Source: Lachnospiraceae bacterium
GTDB lineage: Bacteria; Bacillota; Clostridia; Lachnospirales; Lachnospiraceae
Length of the DNA: 64,000 nt
Direction of reading: 5' to 3'
Assembly: GCA_017394885.1 (NCBI GenBank)
Contig: JAFPWO010000010.1
Location: forward strand, 1 to 64,000
Made by a program: the position numbers and the translations under genes. How positions within the stretch are numbered: the stretch's first letter is position 1; every line of letters starts with the position of its first letter. Shown one piece after another: positions 1-7,834 of this stretch. The notes beneath the pieces were generated by a model. It saw only the letters and a list, made by a program, of their open reading frames with translations, made no database searches and had not been told where the DNA came from.

Positions 1-91
1 CCTGCGCGCCTCCATCTACAACGCCATGCCGAAGGAAGGCGTGGAAGCGCTGGTCGCGTTCCTGAAGGACTACGAAGAAAAGCATCTGTAA
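1..91 (+). CDS. serC: Phosphoserine aminotransferase, C-terminal end (partial)
   Basis: Only the last 29 codons are present; the gene enters from the left edge and stops with TAA at 89-91. The visible tail contains SIYNAMPKEGVEALV and ends KDYEEKHL, which matches the conserved C-terminus of SerC, the PLP enzyme that converts 3-phosphohydroxypyruvate to phosphoserine. The next gene, 46 bases on, is serA, which supplies that substrate, so the two form the usual serine-biosynthesis pair. The catalytic part lies outside the window. Confidence 0.85.
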   Translation, partial: LRASIYNAMPKEGVEALVAFLKDYEEKHL

Positions 92-137
92 TGACTTGCC
101 GCTTTCGGATACGGGAGACGGCAGAAAAGGAGTAAAT

Positions 138-1055
138 ATGGCAGTTCGTATTTTAGTGACCGACGGCATGGATGCCTCGGCAGTCGAAACATTGCGGAAC
201 GACGGTTACGAAATCGTCGAGAAATATTATGAGCCCGATGAGCTCGGCGCGGCCCTGCGCGATTTTGACTGTGTCATTATCCGCTCCGCCACCAAGATCA
301 AGGAGCCGCAGATCGACGCGGCCCTCGGCGGGAAGTTAAAGCTCATCATCCGCGCCGGCGTCGGCGTGGACAACATCGCGGTCGCCTATGCGGAGAGCAA
401 GGGCATTACCGTAAAGAATACCCCCAACTCCTCTTCCAACGCGGTCGCGGAGCTGGCCATCGCGCTGCTCTTCTCCTGCGCCCGGAACATCTCCGTCGCG
501 GGTTCCACCATGCGTCAGCAGAAGTGGGAAAAGAAGGCCTATTCCAAGGGCTTTGAACTGAGCGGCAAGACCGTGGGCGTGATCGGCTACGGCCGCATCG
601 GCCGCCTGGTCGGCGCGAAGGCGCAGGCACTGGGCATGAACGTCCTGTCCATGGTCCACCGCAACAAGCCGGAAGGCGTGGAATGCGAGACCATGCATTT
701 CGTGAGCATGGACGAGCTGCTGGCACAGTCGGATGTGATCGTCCTGTGCGCACCGGGCGGGGAAGCCCCGTTCGTCTCGGCCGAAACCCTGCCGAAGATG
801 AAGGACGGCGTGGTCATCATCAACGTCTCCCGCGGCAAAAACGTGGTTGAAGCGGACCTGCTCGAGGCCTTAAATTCCGGGAAGGTCAAAGCCGCCGGGC
901 TGGACGTCTGGATGGATGAAAAGAACCCCAACTGGGAACTGGCCTCGCACCCTGCCGTTTCCGCCACGCCGCACATCGGCGCCGGCACGAAGGAGGCGCA
1001 GAAAAAGATCGGCAAGGAACTGATCCAGGTCGTCGAAGGCTTCTTCGGCGCCTGA
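138..1055 (+). CDS. serA: D-3-phosphoglycerate dehydrogenase, short form
   Basis: This enzyme oxidises 3-phosphoglycerate to 3-phosphohydroxypyruvate with NAD, the first step of serine synthesis. The 305-residue protein has the D-isomer 2-hydroxyacid dehydrogenase fold: an N-terminal catalytic half, the nucleotide-binding GYGRIG at about 150-155, and the Arg-Glu-His active-site set at about R232, E261 and H279. It ends right after the catalytic domain, so it lacks the C-terminal ACT/ASB regulatory domains of longer SerA proteins, and serine feedback through an ACT domain is therefore not expected. The ATG at 138 was chosen because AAAGGAG lies 6-12 bases upstream; the frame is open further upstream but without a better site. 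It follows serC and precedes a DUF1015 gene. Confidence 0.92.
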   Translation: MAVRILVTDGMDASAVETLRNDGYEIVEKYYEPDELGAALRDFDCVIIRSATKIKEPQIDAALGGKLKLIIRAGVGVDNIAVAYAESKGITVKNTPNSSSNAVAELAIALLFSCARNISVAGSTMRQQKWEKKAYSKGFELSGKTVGVIGYGRIGRLVGAKAQALGMNVLSMVHRNKPEGVECETMHFVSMDELLAQSDVIVLCAPGGEAPFVSAETLPKMKDGVVIINVSRGKNVVEADLLEALNSGKVKAAGLDVWMDEKNPNWELASHPAVSATPHIGAGTKEAQKKIGKELIQVVEGFFGA

Positions 1056-1100
1056 TCCCCCGCCGTTTTACCCGCATCGCTGTCACACAAGGAGCCTCTT

Positions 1101-2381
1101 ATGAATATCAACTTTGAAGGAATGGGATTTGCCCCGGCGGATATCCTCCTGCCGAAGGACGTCGATATGACCAAATGGTCGGTCGTCGCCTGCGATCAGT
1201 ACACCTCCGAGCCCGAATACTGGGAGGAAGTGGAAAACATCGTCGGAGACGCGCCGTCCGCGCTGCGGCTGATCCTGCCGGAAGCCAGACTCGGCAAGCC
1301 CGGTGTGGAAGATGATATCGCGGCGATCAACGCCACGATGACCGAATACCTGGAAAAAGATCTGTTTACGCTTTATCCGAACGCGCTGATCTACATTGAG
1401 CGCGGCCAGTCCAACGGCCGGATCCGCCACGGCCTGATCGGCAAGCTGGATCTGGAATCCTACGATTTCACCCCCGGCAGCGGCGCGCTCACCCGCGCGA
1501 CCGAGGGCACGGTGCTGGAACGCATCCCGCCGCGCGTTAAGGTCCGCCGGGACGCCCCGATCGAGCTGCCGCACATCATGGTCCTGATCGACGATGACGA
1601 AAAGCTCATGATCGAGCCGCTCGCAAAAGAGACCGACCGGATGCAGTGCGTCTACGATTTCGAGCTGATGCAGGGCGGCGGGCATCTTAAGGGCTGGCTC
1701 CTGAATACGGGCCAGGTCGAGCGCATGGCCGTCGGCCTGCGGCATCTCGCTTCCGCACCCGTGCAGGAAAGAAAATACGGGCTGAAGGACGCCGCGCCTC
1801 TGCTTTTCGCCATGGGCGACGGCAATCACTCGCTGGCCACCGCCAAGCAGTGCTACGAGGATCTCAAGGCCGCGCATCCGGGCGAGGATCTTTCGGACCA
1901 TCCGGCCCGTTTCGCCCTGGTCGAGCTCGTGAACAACCACGACGACGCGCTCGAGTTCGAGCCGATCCACCGCGTGCTCTTCGGCGTGGATCCGGAAGAG
2001 ATCCTGGCCGCGCTCAAGGCGTATTATCCCGGTGCTTATGAAGGCGAAGGCGAGGGCCATGTGCTCCGCTACGTCTATGCCGGGAAAGAAGGGGCCGTGA
2101 CCGTCCCGCATCCGGCCATGCAGCTGGAAGTCGGCACGCTCCAGAGCTTCCTGGACGCCTATAAGAAGGACCATCCCTTCGAGATCGACTATATCCACGG
2201 GGATGACACCACAAAGCGCCTCGGTTGCGGAGAGAATGCCATGGGATTCCTCCTTCCCGCCATGGGCAAGGAGCAGCTGTTCAAGACCGTGATGGCCGAC
2301 GGCGTGCTGCCGCGCAAGACCTTCTCCATGGGCCACGCGCAGGATAAACGTTTCTACACCGAAGCCAGAAAGATTAAATAA
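1101..2381 (+). CDS. DUF1015 family protein of the serine cluster
   Basis: This 426-residue soluble protein resembles the DUF1015 family (PF06245). It starts with the typical region that includes FAPADILLPKDVDM and has a conserved central stretch around GDGNHSLATAK (about residues 239-249). No signal peptide or membrane segment is visible. The family has no established biochemical role that I know of. It often sits beside serA and serC in clostridia, as here, 45 bases after serA and with a clear AAGGAGCC ribosome site, so a link to serine or one-carbon metabolism is an inference from position. The length is normal for the family. Confidence 0.8.
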   Translation: MNINFEGMGFAPADILLPKDVDMTKWSVVACDQYTSEPEYWEEVENIVGDAPSALRLILPEARLGKPGVEDDIAAINATMTEYLEKDLFTLYPNALIYIERGQSNGRIRHGLIGKLDLESYDFTPGSGALTRATEGTVLERIPPRVKVRRDAPIELPHIMVLIDDDEKLMIEPLAKETDRMQCVYDFELMQGGGHLKGWLLNTGQVERMAVGLRHLASAPVQERKYGLKDAAPLLFAMGDGNHSLATAKQCYEDLKAAHPGEDLSDHPARFALVELVNNHDDALEFEPIHRVLFGVDPEEILAALKAYYPGAYEGEGEGHVLRYVYAGKEGAVTVPHPAMQLEVGTLQSFLDAYKKDHPFEIDYIHGDDTTKRLGCGENAMGFLLPAMGKEQLFKTVMADGVLPRKTFSMGHAQDKRFYTEARKIK

Positions 2382-2394
2382 CAGGAAACAGGAT

Positions 2395-2437
2395 GGCGGG
2401 CGTGTCAGCGGGGAGCATCCCTGCCGGCACACCTGCC
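2395..2437 (+). other. Long imperfect hairpin between DUF1015 gene and membrane protein gene
   Basis: The arm at 2395-2414 pairs with 2418-2437 around a 3-base loop. Eighteen of 20 positions pair, three of them G-T, with mismatches at 2401/2431 and 2407/2425. It starts 13 bases after the DUF1015 stop and ends 23 bases before the next GTG start. No good T-tract follows, so it may be a weak terminator, an mRNA-stabilising 3' end or an attenuator. Confidence 0.55.
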
Positions 2438-2460
2438 GTTCCGTTTCCGAGGGGAACAAC

Positions 2461-3639
2461 GTGGAACCTGAAGAACTGAAACCTGCTGTAAAATACAAAA
2501 AAGAAATCGGACCCGAAAACTTTATCTTTCCGGTCATTTTTTTCGGGTTTTTTGCCATCTTTGCCGCGAAGATGGGACTGGCCAATACGCTGAACACCAT
2601 GATGAACACGGCCTACCGGCTGCTCATCGATACCGTGCTCTACATTACCGCGGTCTGCGTGATCATGGGCGCGATCTCCGCCCTGTTCTCGGAATTCGGC
2701 TTCGTCTCGCTGATGGACCGCCTGCTGCAGCCGCTCATGAAACCGGTATACGGCCTGCCCGGGGCCGCCTCGCTCGGCGTCGTGACCACCTTCCTGTCCG
2801 ATAACCCCGCGATCCTTTCCCTGACCGAAGACGCGCACTTCCGCCATTATTTCAAGGCCTACCAGTTCCCGGCGCTGACCAATCTGGGCACCGCCTTCGG
2901 CATGGGGCTGATCGTCTGCACCTATATGTACAGCCTCTCTCCCGCCATGGGCCAGCCTCTTGGCTTTGCCGTCCTTATCGGCCTGGTCGGGGCCATCATC
3001 GGCAGCATCGTCAGCACGCGCATCATGCTGGTCTTTACGAAAAAGCGTTTCGGGAAAGACGCGCCGATGCCGGCCTTCTCCGCCGACGAACCCGCCGCGC
3101 CGGAAAACATGCGTCCGATCCGCCTCGGGAATCTTGCCAGCCGCGTCATGAACGCACTGCTGGAAGGCGGGCACAGCGGCGTGAAAATGGGCGTCAGCAT
3201 CGTCCCCGGCGTCCTGATCATCTGCACCTTGGTCATGATGCTGATCAACGGTCCTTCGGAGAGCGGCGCCTACACCGGCAGCGCGTATGAAGGCATCCGC
3301 CTCCTGCCGACCCTCGCGGAAAAGATCGATTTTATCATCAAGCCGCTCTTCGGCTTTACGTCGCCGGAAGCGATCGGCGTCCCCGTAACGGCCCTCGGCG
3401 CAGCCGGAGCCGCCTTAAGCCTGACCGCGAACCTCACGAACCGCGGCCTGATCGGCCCCGGCGACATCGCGGTCTTCACCTCCATGTGCATGTGCTGGAG
3501 CGGGTATCTGAGCACCCACGCCTCCATGATGGACAGCCTGCACTGCAAAGACCTGATCGGCAAGGCGATCATCAGCCATACGATCGGCGGGCTCTGCGCC
3601 GGCATGGCCGCCCATTGGTTCTTCCTCTTGCTGACATAA
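2461..3639 (+). CDS. Multi-spanning membrane protein, CD0519/CD1768-like (nucleoside-recognition/Gate type)
   Basis: This 392-residue integral membrane protein has about eight to ten hydrophobic segments, beginning near residues 20-40. The segment after GAISALFSEFGFVSLMDRLL and the region around TFLSDNPAILSLTEDAHF recall the uncharacterised clostridial family called CD0519/CD1768, which carries a Gate (nucleoside-recognition) fold. The transported substrate is unknown. The GTG start at 2461 is supported by GAGGGGAA about five bases upstream. A strong inverted-repeat terminator follows the gene. It lies just after the serine genes but is separated from them by a large hairpin, so it may not be fully co-transcribed. 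Confidence 0.65.
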   Translation: MEPEELKPAVKYKKEIGPENFIFPVIFFGFFAIFAAKMGLANTLNTMMNTAYRLLIDTVLYITAVCVIMGAISALFSEFGFVSLMDRLLQPLMKPVYGLPGAASLGVVTTFLSDNPAILSLTEDAHFRHYFKAYQFPALTNLGTAFGMGLIVCTYMYSLSPAMGQPLGFAVLIGLVGAIIGSIVSTRIMLVFTKKRFGKDAPMPAFSADEPAAPENMRPIRLGNLASRVMNALLEGGHSGVKMGVSIVPGVLIICTLVMMLINGPSESGAYTGSAYEGIRLLPTLAEKIDFIIKPLFGFTSPEAIGVPVTALGAAGAALSLTANLTNRGLIGPGDIAVFTSMCMCWSGYLSTHASMMDSLHCKDLIGKAIISHTIGGLCAGMAAHWFFLLLT

Positions 3640-3662
3640 GAAAAGGCAGTGCACCGCTTAAC

Positions 3663-3701
3663 AATATCGCCGCGGCAGTTTTCATCTGCCGCGGCGATAT
3701 T
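3663..3701. terminator. Bidirectional intrinsic terminator
   Basis: A perfect 16-base-pair stem (3663-3678 with 3686-3701) encloses a 7-base loop and is bordered by A and T bases. It sits between two convergent genes, the membrane protein on + and the dehydrogenase on -, and can serve both. Confidence 0.85.
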
Positions 3702-3723
3702 TATGGTTATATTCTTTTATCCG

Positions 3724-4620
3724 TTACGTTTCCTTTTTTCTGAATTCCACGCCGAGGAGTTCCTCAAAGACTTTGATCATAGCGCCTTTGTTTTCCTTCC
3801 CGAAGCCGCGCAGCATCGCCGTCTGATAAGTGGCGGTCGCCGCGGCCAGGACCGGCAGCGGGATTCCTTCCCGCACGCCTAATTCCGCGGCGCTCACGAG
3901 ATCCTTATACGCGTTTTCAAGAGAATATCCCTCGTCGAAGCGCCTCTCCAGATCCCGCGGGATAAAAAACTCGGACGCATAGCTCCGGCCGGTCCCGCTG
4001 TTGATCACTTCCCCGATCTTCTGGCTGTCCAGGCCCATCTTCACCGAGAGCGGAAGGATCTCGGCCAGCGCCGCCGCATTGATATCATACAGGAGCTGAT
4101 TGACCAGCTTGGTCAGCTGCCCGCTGCCGTGATCCCCCATATAAAGGACCTTGGTTCCCATGCAGTCCAGATAGGGCCTGACCCGGCGGAAGGTCTCTTC
4201 CCGGCCACCGCACATGATGGTCAGCGTGCCGTCGATGGCTCTCTTTTCCATACCGGAGACCGGCGCGTCCAGAAAGTCTATCTTCTGCTCTTCCAGCGCC
4301 TTTGCGATCTGTACGGTGGAAGCGTACGTGATCGTGGACAGGTCGACCACGGCCTGGCCCTCGTGCATCTGCCGGATCAGGCCGTCCTCCCCGCAGAGGA
4401 CCTCTTCCACCACGGCGCTGTTCGGCAGGCACAGAAAGATAAGGTCCCGCCCGGCAAGCTCCCGGATCTGCTTCGCCGTTTCCGCGCCGGCCTTCTCAAA
4501 AGCTGGATAGGAAGCGCCGCTGGGGCTGTAAACCATCAGCGCTGCCCCGCTTTTCAGCAGGTTCATGGCCATGGGCTTTCCCATGACGCCCAATCCGATA
4601 AAACCGATCGTTCTGTCCAT
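3724..4620 (-). CDS. NAD(P)-dependent beta-hydroxyacid dehydrogenase (3-hydroxyisobutyrate / tartronate semialdehyde reductase family)
   Basis: The 298-residue protein has the family's N-terminal Rossmann motif GLGVMG (about 9-14), the substrate-binding DAPVSG (118-123) and the catalytic lysine in GSGQLTKLVNQ (K171). These enzymes interconvert a beta-hydroxyacid and its semialdehyde, for example 3-hydroxyisobutyrate, tartronate semialdehyde or succinic semialdehyde. The exact substrate cannot be read from the sequence. In the usual DAPVSGG motif the second Gly is Met here, and NN after the lysine is NQ, so the substrate may be atypical. It follows an iron alcohol dehydrogenase by 60 bases, which suggests a shared aldehyde or hydroxyacid pathway. 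Confidence 0.82.
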   Translation of the reverse strand: MDRTIGFIGLGVMGKPMAMNLLKSGAALMVYSPSGASYPAFEKAGAETAKQIRELAGRDLIFLCLPNSAVVEEVLCGEDGLIRQMHEGQAVVDLSTITYASTVQIAKALEEQKIDFLDAPVSGMEKRAIDGTLTIMCGGREETFRRVRPYLDCMGTKVLYMGDHGSGQLTKLVNQLLYDINAAALAEILPLSVKMGLDSQKIGEVINSGTGRSYASEFFIPRDLERRFDEGYSLENAYKDLVSAAELGVREGIPLPVLAAATATYQTAMLRGFGKENKGAMIKVFEELLGVEFRKKET

Positions 4621-4680
4621 CCGCCTCTCCTTTCCTGATCCGTCCCCCGCCGGGGCGTTCCCTGATCTGCCGCGCAGTTT

Positions 4681-5781
4681 TTACGGTACGAACTTCCGGA
4701 CCAGTATGCCGCGGATATCCGCCAGCGTCAGATTTCCGGCTGTGTTGAGGCGCTGCGCATTATTGTCCCAGCGGGGCAGCGCGGCGTCGATCTGCTCCTC
4801 GCTCATCACGACGTCCAGTCCGGGCAGGAGTCCTTCCACCCAGGCGGTAAAGGCTTCTTTTTCCGCCCCGATGTGCGCATAGAAAGCCTCCGCCAGCTGC
4901 GGATCGCCGGCCGCGGTAAAGTCCAGCAGGTCCGGCATGAAACAGGCGCTCGCGATCCCGTGCGGGACGTGGTACTCCTCGGTCAGCAGATAGCCCACGC
5001 TGTGCGGGAAGATCGTTCCGCTGGTATTGATCGCCAGGCCGCCCAGGATAGAGGCGTGATAGAGCTGCTCCCGCTGAGAAAGGCTGAGCACGTCTCCCGC
5101 TTTCACCGCCGGCAGCTCCTTCATCAGGATCCGTATCCCGGCGGCGGCAAAGCCACGGGAGATATCATCGCCCATCTTGCTGAAATAGCTCTCCACACAG
5201 TGCGCCAGCGCGTCCAGCCCGGTGGACAGGGTAAAGCGCGGCGGCAGCGTCATGGTATAGCGCGGATCGCCGAAGGCAAGGCTGGCGTACATGGTATCCG
5301 CCTTGATACTGTGTTTCTTCCCCGAAGAATCCGTCAGCACGGAAATCTTGGTCACTTCGCTGCCTGTCCCGGCCGTCGTCCCTACCAGGACGATCGGAAG
5401 CGGATTCTCCTTCCATTCATAGGCGTAAAGCTTTTCTTCGGTCAGCTCCGGATTGGCCGTCACGACCGCGATCGTCTTGGAGGCGTCCATCGGAGATCCT
5501 CCGCCGATGCCGAGGATAAACTGCGCGCCGAAGGCGGCGGCCATGCGGCCGGCTCTCAGGCAGCTGGCAACGGAAGGGTTCTGCTCGATCCCGTCGAACA
5601 GTTCAAAAGCAATTCCCTGCTCCTTGAGCGCTTCGGTCACGTCCGCCAGCGCGCCGCTTTTTTTCGCACTGCTGCCGCCGGTCACGATCAGGCAGCGCAA
5701 GCCGTATGTTTTCAGCAGCGCCGCGTTCGTACGGACCGCATTTTCACCGACGATCAGCCGACCGGGCATATAAAATCTCAT
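4681..5781 (-). CDS. Iron-containing alcohol dehydrogenase (group III type)
   Basis: The protein is 366 residues long and soluble. An N-terminal dinucleotide domain carries GIGGGSPMDASK, and the C-terminal helical domain carries the metal ligands: the Asp and His of GLDALAHCVE, the His of FPHSVGY and the His of YHVPHG. Such enzymes reduce aldehydes or oxidise alcohols with NAD(P). The substrate is unknown. A GAGAGGA ribosome site precedes the ATG at 5781. The gene lies between a GH13 enzyme and a beta-hydroxyacid dehydrogenase. No encapsulation-type amphipathic helix is visible at either end, so I see no direct evidence that it serves the ethanolamine compartment located 27 kb away. Confidence 0.88.
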   Translation of the reverse strand: MRFYMPGRLIVGENAVRTNAALLKTYGLRCLIVTGGSSAKKSGALADVTEALKEQGIAFELFDGIEQNPSVASCLRAGRMAAAFGAQFILGIGGGSPMDASKTIAVVTANPELTEEKLYAYEWKENPLPIVLVGTTAGTGSEVTKISVLTDSSGKKHSIKADTMYASLAFGDPRYTMTLPPRFTLSTGLDALAHCVESYFSKMGDDISRGFAAAGIRILMKELPAVKAGDVLSLSQREQLYHASILGGLAINTSGTIFPHSVGYLLTEEYHVPHGIASACFMPDLLDFTAAGDPQLAEAFYAHIGAEKEAFTAWVEGLLPGLDVVMSEEQIDAALPRWDNNAQRLNTAGNLTLADIRGILVRKFVP

Positions 5782-5826
5782 CGTATTCTCCTCTCTGCTG
5801 CCGCGGGCAGCCTTCCGTTTCCTTTC

Positions 5827-7812
5827 TTACCAGATAAATACCGAGGCCTCGTGCGGCTCCATGCGCAGATACAGCACGCCGCCCCAGGTCTCCTGCTTCA
5901 TGTTGCCGCAGTTATATCCGTCCTCATGTGTCTGCAGCACCCGGATCAGGGTATCGGCAGGCAGCCCGTCCAGCCCGGACGTATCCAGCCGCAGATTCTG
6001 ATGGGTTTCCTTCTGATTGATGCAGACCAGAAGATGATCGTCCTTCAGGAACCGCCCATAGACCAGCAGCCCCTCTTCCGCCTGCAGGATGCGGAGCGAG
6101 CCGCTGTAAATCGCCGGATATTTCCGGTGCAGGCGGATCGCATTCTGATAAAAATCAAAGATCTCCGCGTCGCCGATGCCCCAGGGGAAGGGCCGCCGGT
6201 TGTCCGGATCCGTGAAGCCGCACAGCCCCACCTCGTCTCCGTAATAGATCCCCGGCGCACCGGGCCAGGTCATCTGCATGACGATCGCTTCCCGGAAAAG
6301 GCTGACGGATATCCCTTCCTCCGCCTGCTCCGGCGTGCAGCTGCCCAGCCGTCCGGCCAGCCGGTTCGTACGCGTCAGGAAGCGGGAATGATCATGGTTG
6401 TCCAGTTCGTTCAGGGCACACTCCAGAGAAGCCTGCGGGAAGCGGGCCATGGCCCGCAGCATGGCATCCCGGAAAATCTCCCCGTTCCCGTCCATGCCGG
6501 CCTCATAGCGGTCGCTGTGCTTATCCATGCCGGTCAGGAACCAGGTGACGGGATCCATGAAGGCGTCGTAGTTCATGACGCTGTCCCATTCTTCTCCCTG
6601 CAGCCAGGGGGCCGGATCGCCGTAGTGCTCCGCAAGCAGGACCGCCTCCGGATTGGCCGCCCGGACCGTCTCGCGGAATTCTTTCCAGAATTCGTGATTG
6701 GCCTCCGGCGTATGCGCGACGTCTGCCGCCACATCCAGGCGCCATCCGTCCGCGCCGTACGGAGCCGAAACCCACTTCCGGGCAACGCTCAGCAGCTCCT
6801 GCCGCAGCGCGCCGGAACCGTCCACATTCAGCTTCAGGAGGTTCTTATTGCCCCACCAGCATTCATGGCCGAATTCCTTATCCCGGCGGAAATATCCGGC
6901 ATATTCGGAGCATTCGTCCCACTTAGCTCCCACCGGAACCCCATTTTCCTCGTATAATCGGGCAATATTCATCCACTTGTGGAATGAACTGCAATGATTG
7001 AACACCCCGTCCAGCACCACTTTCATCCCGCAGGCATGGGCCTTTTCGATGAGCTCCGCCAGCAGGGCGTCGGACGCGGCCAGATTCTCCGGATCCGTCG
7101 TCCGCAGGCGGTAGCGGTCCGGTCCCGCGGTGTCATTGACGATCTTTCCGAGGTGCGGATCCACGTGCAGATAATCCTGCGTATTGTATTTGTGGTTGGA
7201 CGGCGCGACGAAGACCGGGTTCAGGTACAGGACCTCCACGCCCAGGCTGGACAGATAGTCCAGCCGTTTGATGATCCCCTGCAGATCTCCGCCGTAATAA
7301 TGATTGACCTCCATCGGCTCCACGGGAGTATACCATTCCCGGTGCCGGCTGATCAGGTCCACGTCGTCATGGATCTCGCCGTCCGTAACGTCGTTCTCCG
7401 GGTCCCCGTTGCAGAAACGGTCAGGATAGATCTGATACCAGACGGCGCCGCGGGCCCACCCCGGTACATGAAACTCCGGCAGGACGGTAAAGGGCACCAC
7501 GTCTTTTACGTCCTCCGCCAGGCCGCCGCGTCCGTAAAACAGGAACTGTCCTTCTCCTTCCAGCAGGAAATAATAAGCCGCCCTGTGCTGAACGCCGGGG
7601 ACCTTCGTCTCATAGACGGCATACGCCCCGCGCTCCCCGCAGCGCTCCAGCGGGAGGCTGAGCGTTTCCGTTTCGCTTTTAATAACCAAAGAAACAGAGA
7701 GCTGCGCGTTCCTGTCAGCCCAGAGCCGAAGGAGAAAAGGCTCTCCTGCCTTCGGCTCCGCCGGAATGCGGAAGTTCTCTGTTTCATCACTGAAAACAAG
7801 ATGAGTATTCAC
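5827..7812 (-). CDS. GH13 alpha-amylase family enzyme (neopullulanase / cyclomaltodextrinase-like)
   Basis: This 661-residue enzyme has an N-terminal beta-sandwich domain (about 1-120) followed by a catalytic barrel beginning near WYQIYPDRF. The four GH13 regions are visible: DGVFNH, GWRLDVA with the nucleophile Asp, LAEHYGD with the acid/base Glu, and LDNHD. No signal peptide is present, so it probably acts in the cytoplasm on imported maltodextrins. The start is GTG at 7812 with only a modest purine-rich site upstream. It lies 22 bases downstream of ftsH on the same strand, but the functions are unrelated. Confidence 0.9.
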   Translation of the reverse strand: MNTHLVFSDETENFRIPAEPKAGEPFLLRLWADRNAQLSVSLVIKSETETLSLPLERCGERGAYAVYETKVPGVQHRAAYYFLLEGEGQFLFYGRGGLAEDVKDVVPFTVLPEFHVPGWARGAVWYQIYPDRFCNGDPENDVTDGEIHDDVDLISRHREWYTPVEPMEVNHYYGGDLQGIIKRLDYLSSLGVEVLYLNPVFVAPSNHKYNTQDYLHVDPHLGKIVNDTAGPDRYRLRTTDPENLAASDALLAELIEKAHACGMKVVLDGVFNHCSSFHKWMNIARLYEENGVPVGAKWDECSEYAGYFRRDKEFGHECWWGNKNLLKLNVDGSGALRQELLSVARKWVSAPYGADGWRLDVAADVAHTPEANHEFWKEFRETVRAANPEAVLLAEHYGDPAPWLQGEEWDSVMNYDAFMDPVTWFLTGMDKHSDRYEAGMDGNGEIFRDAMLRAMARFPQASLECALNELDNHDHSRFLTRTNRLAGRLGSCTPEQAEEGISVSLFREAIVMQMTWPGAPGIYYGDEVGLCGFTDPDNRRPFPWGIGDAEIFDFYQNAIRLHRKYPAIYSGSLRILQAEEGLLVYGRFLKDDHLLVCINQKETHQNLRLDTSGLDGLPADTLIRVLQTHEDGYNCGNMKQETWGGVLYLRMEPHEASVFIW

Positions 7813-7834
7813 TCTCTGTCACGTCTCTTCCCGA

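Noticed and set aside
4873-6957. A 694-codon open frame on the + strand antisense to the alcohol dehydrogenase and GH13 genes
   Set aside because: It is a by-product of high GC: the opposite strand encodes clear enzymes, and this frame's translation is rich in Arg, His, Gln and Pro without recognisable domains.
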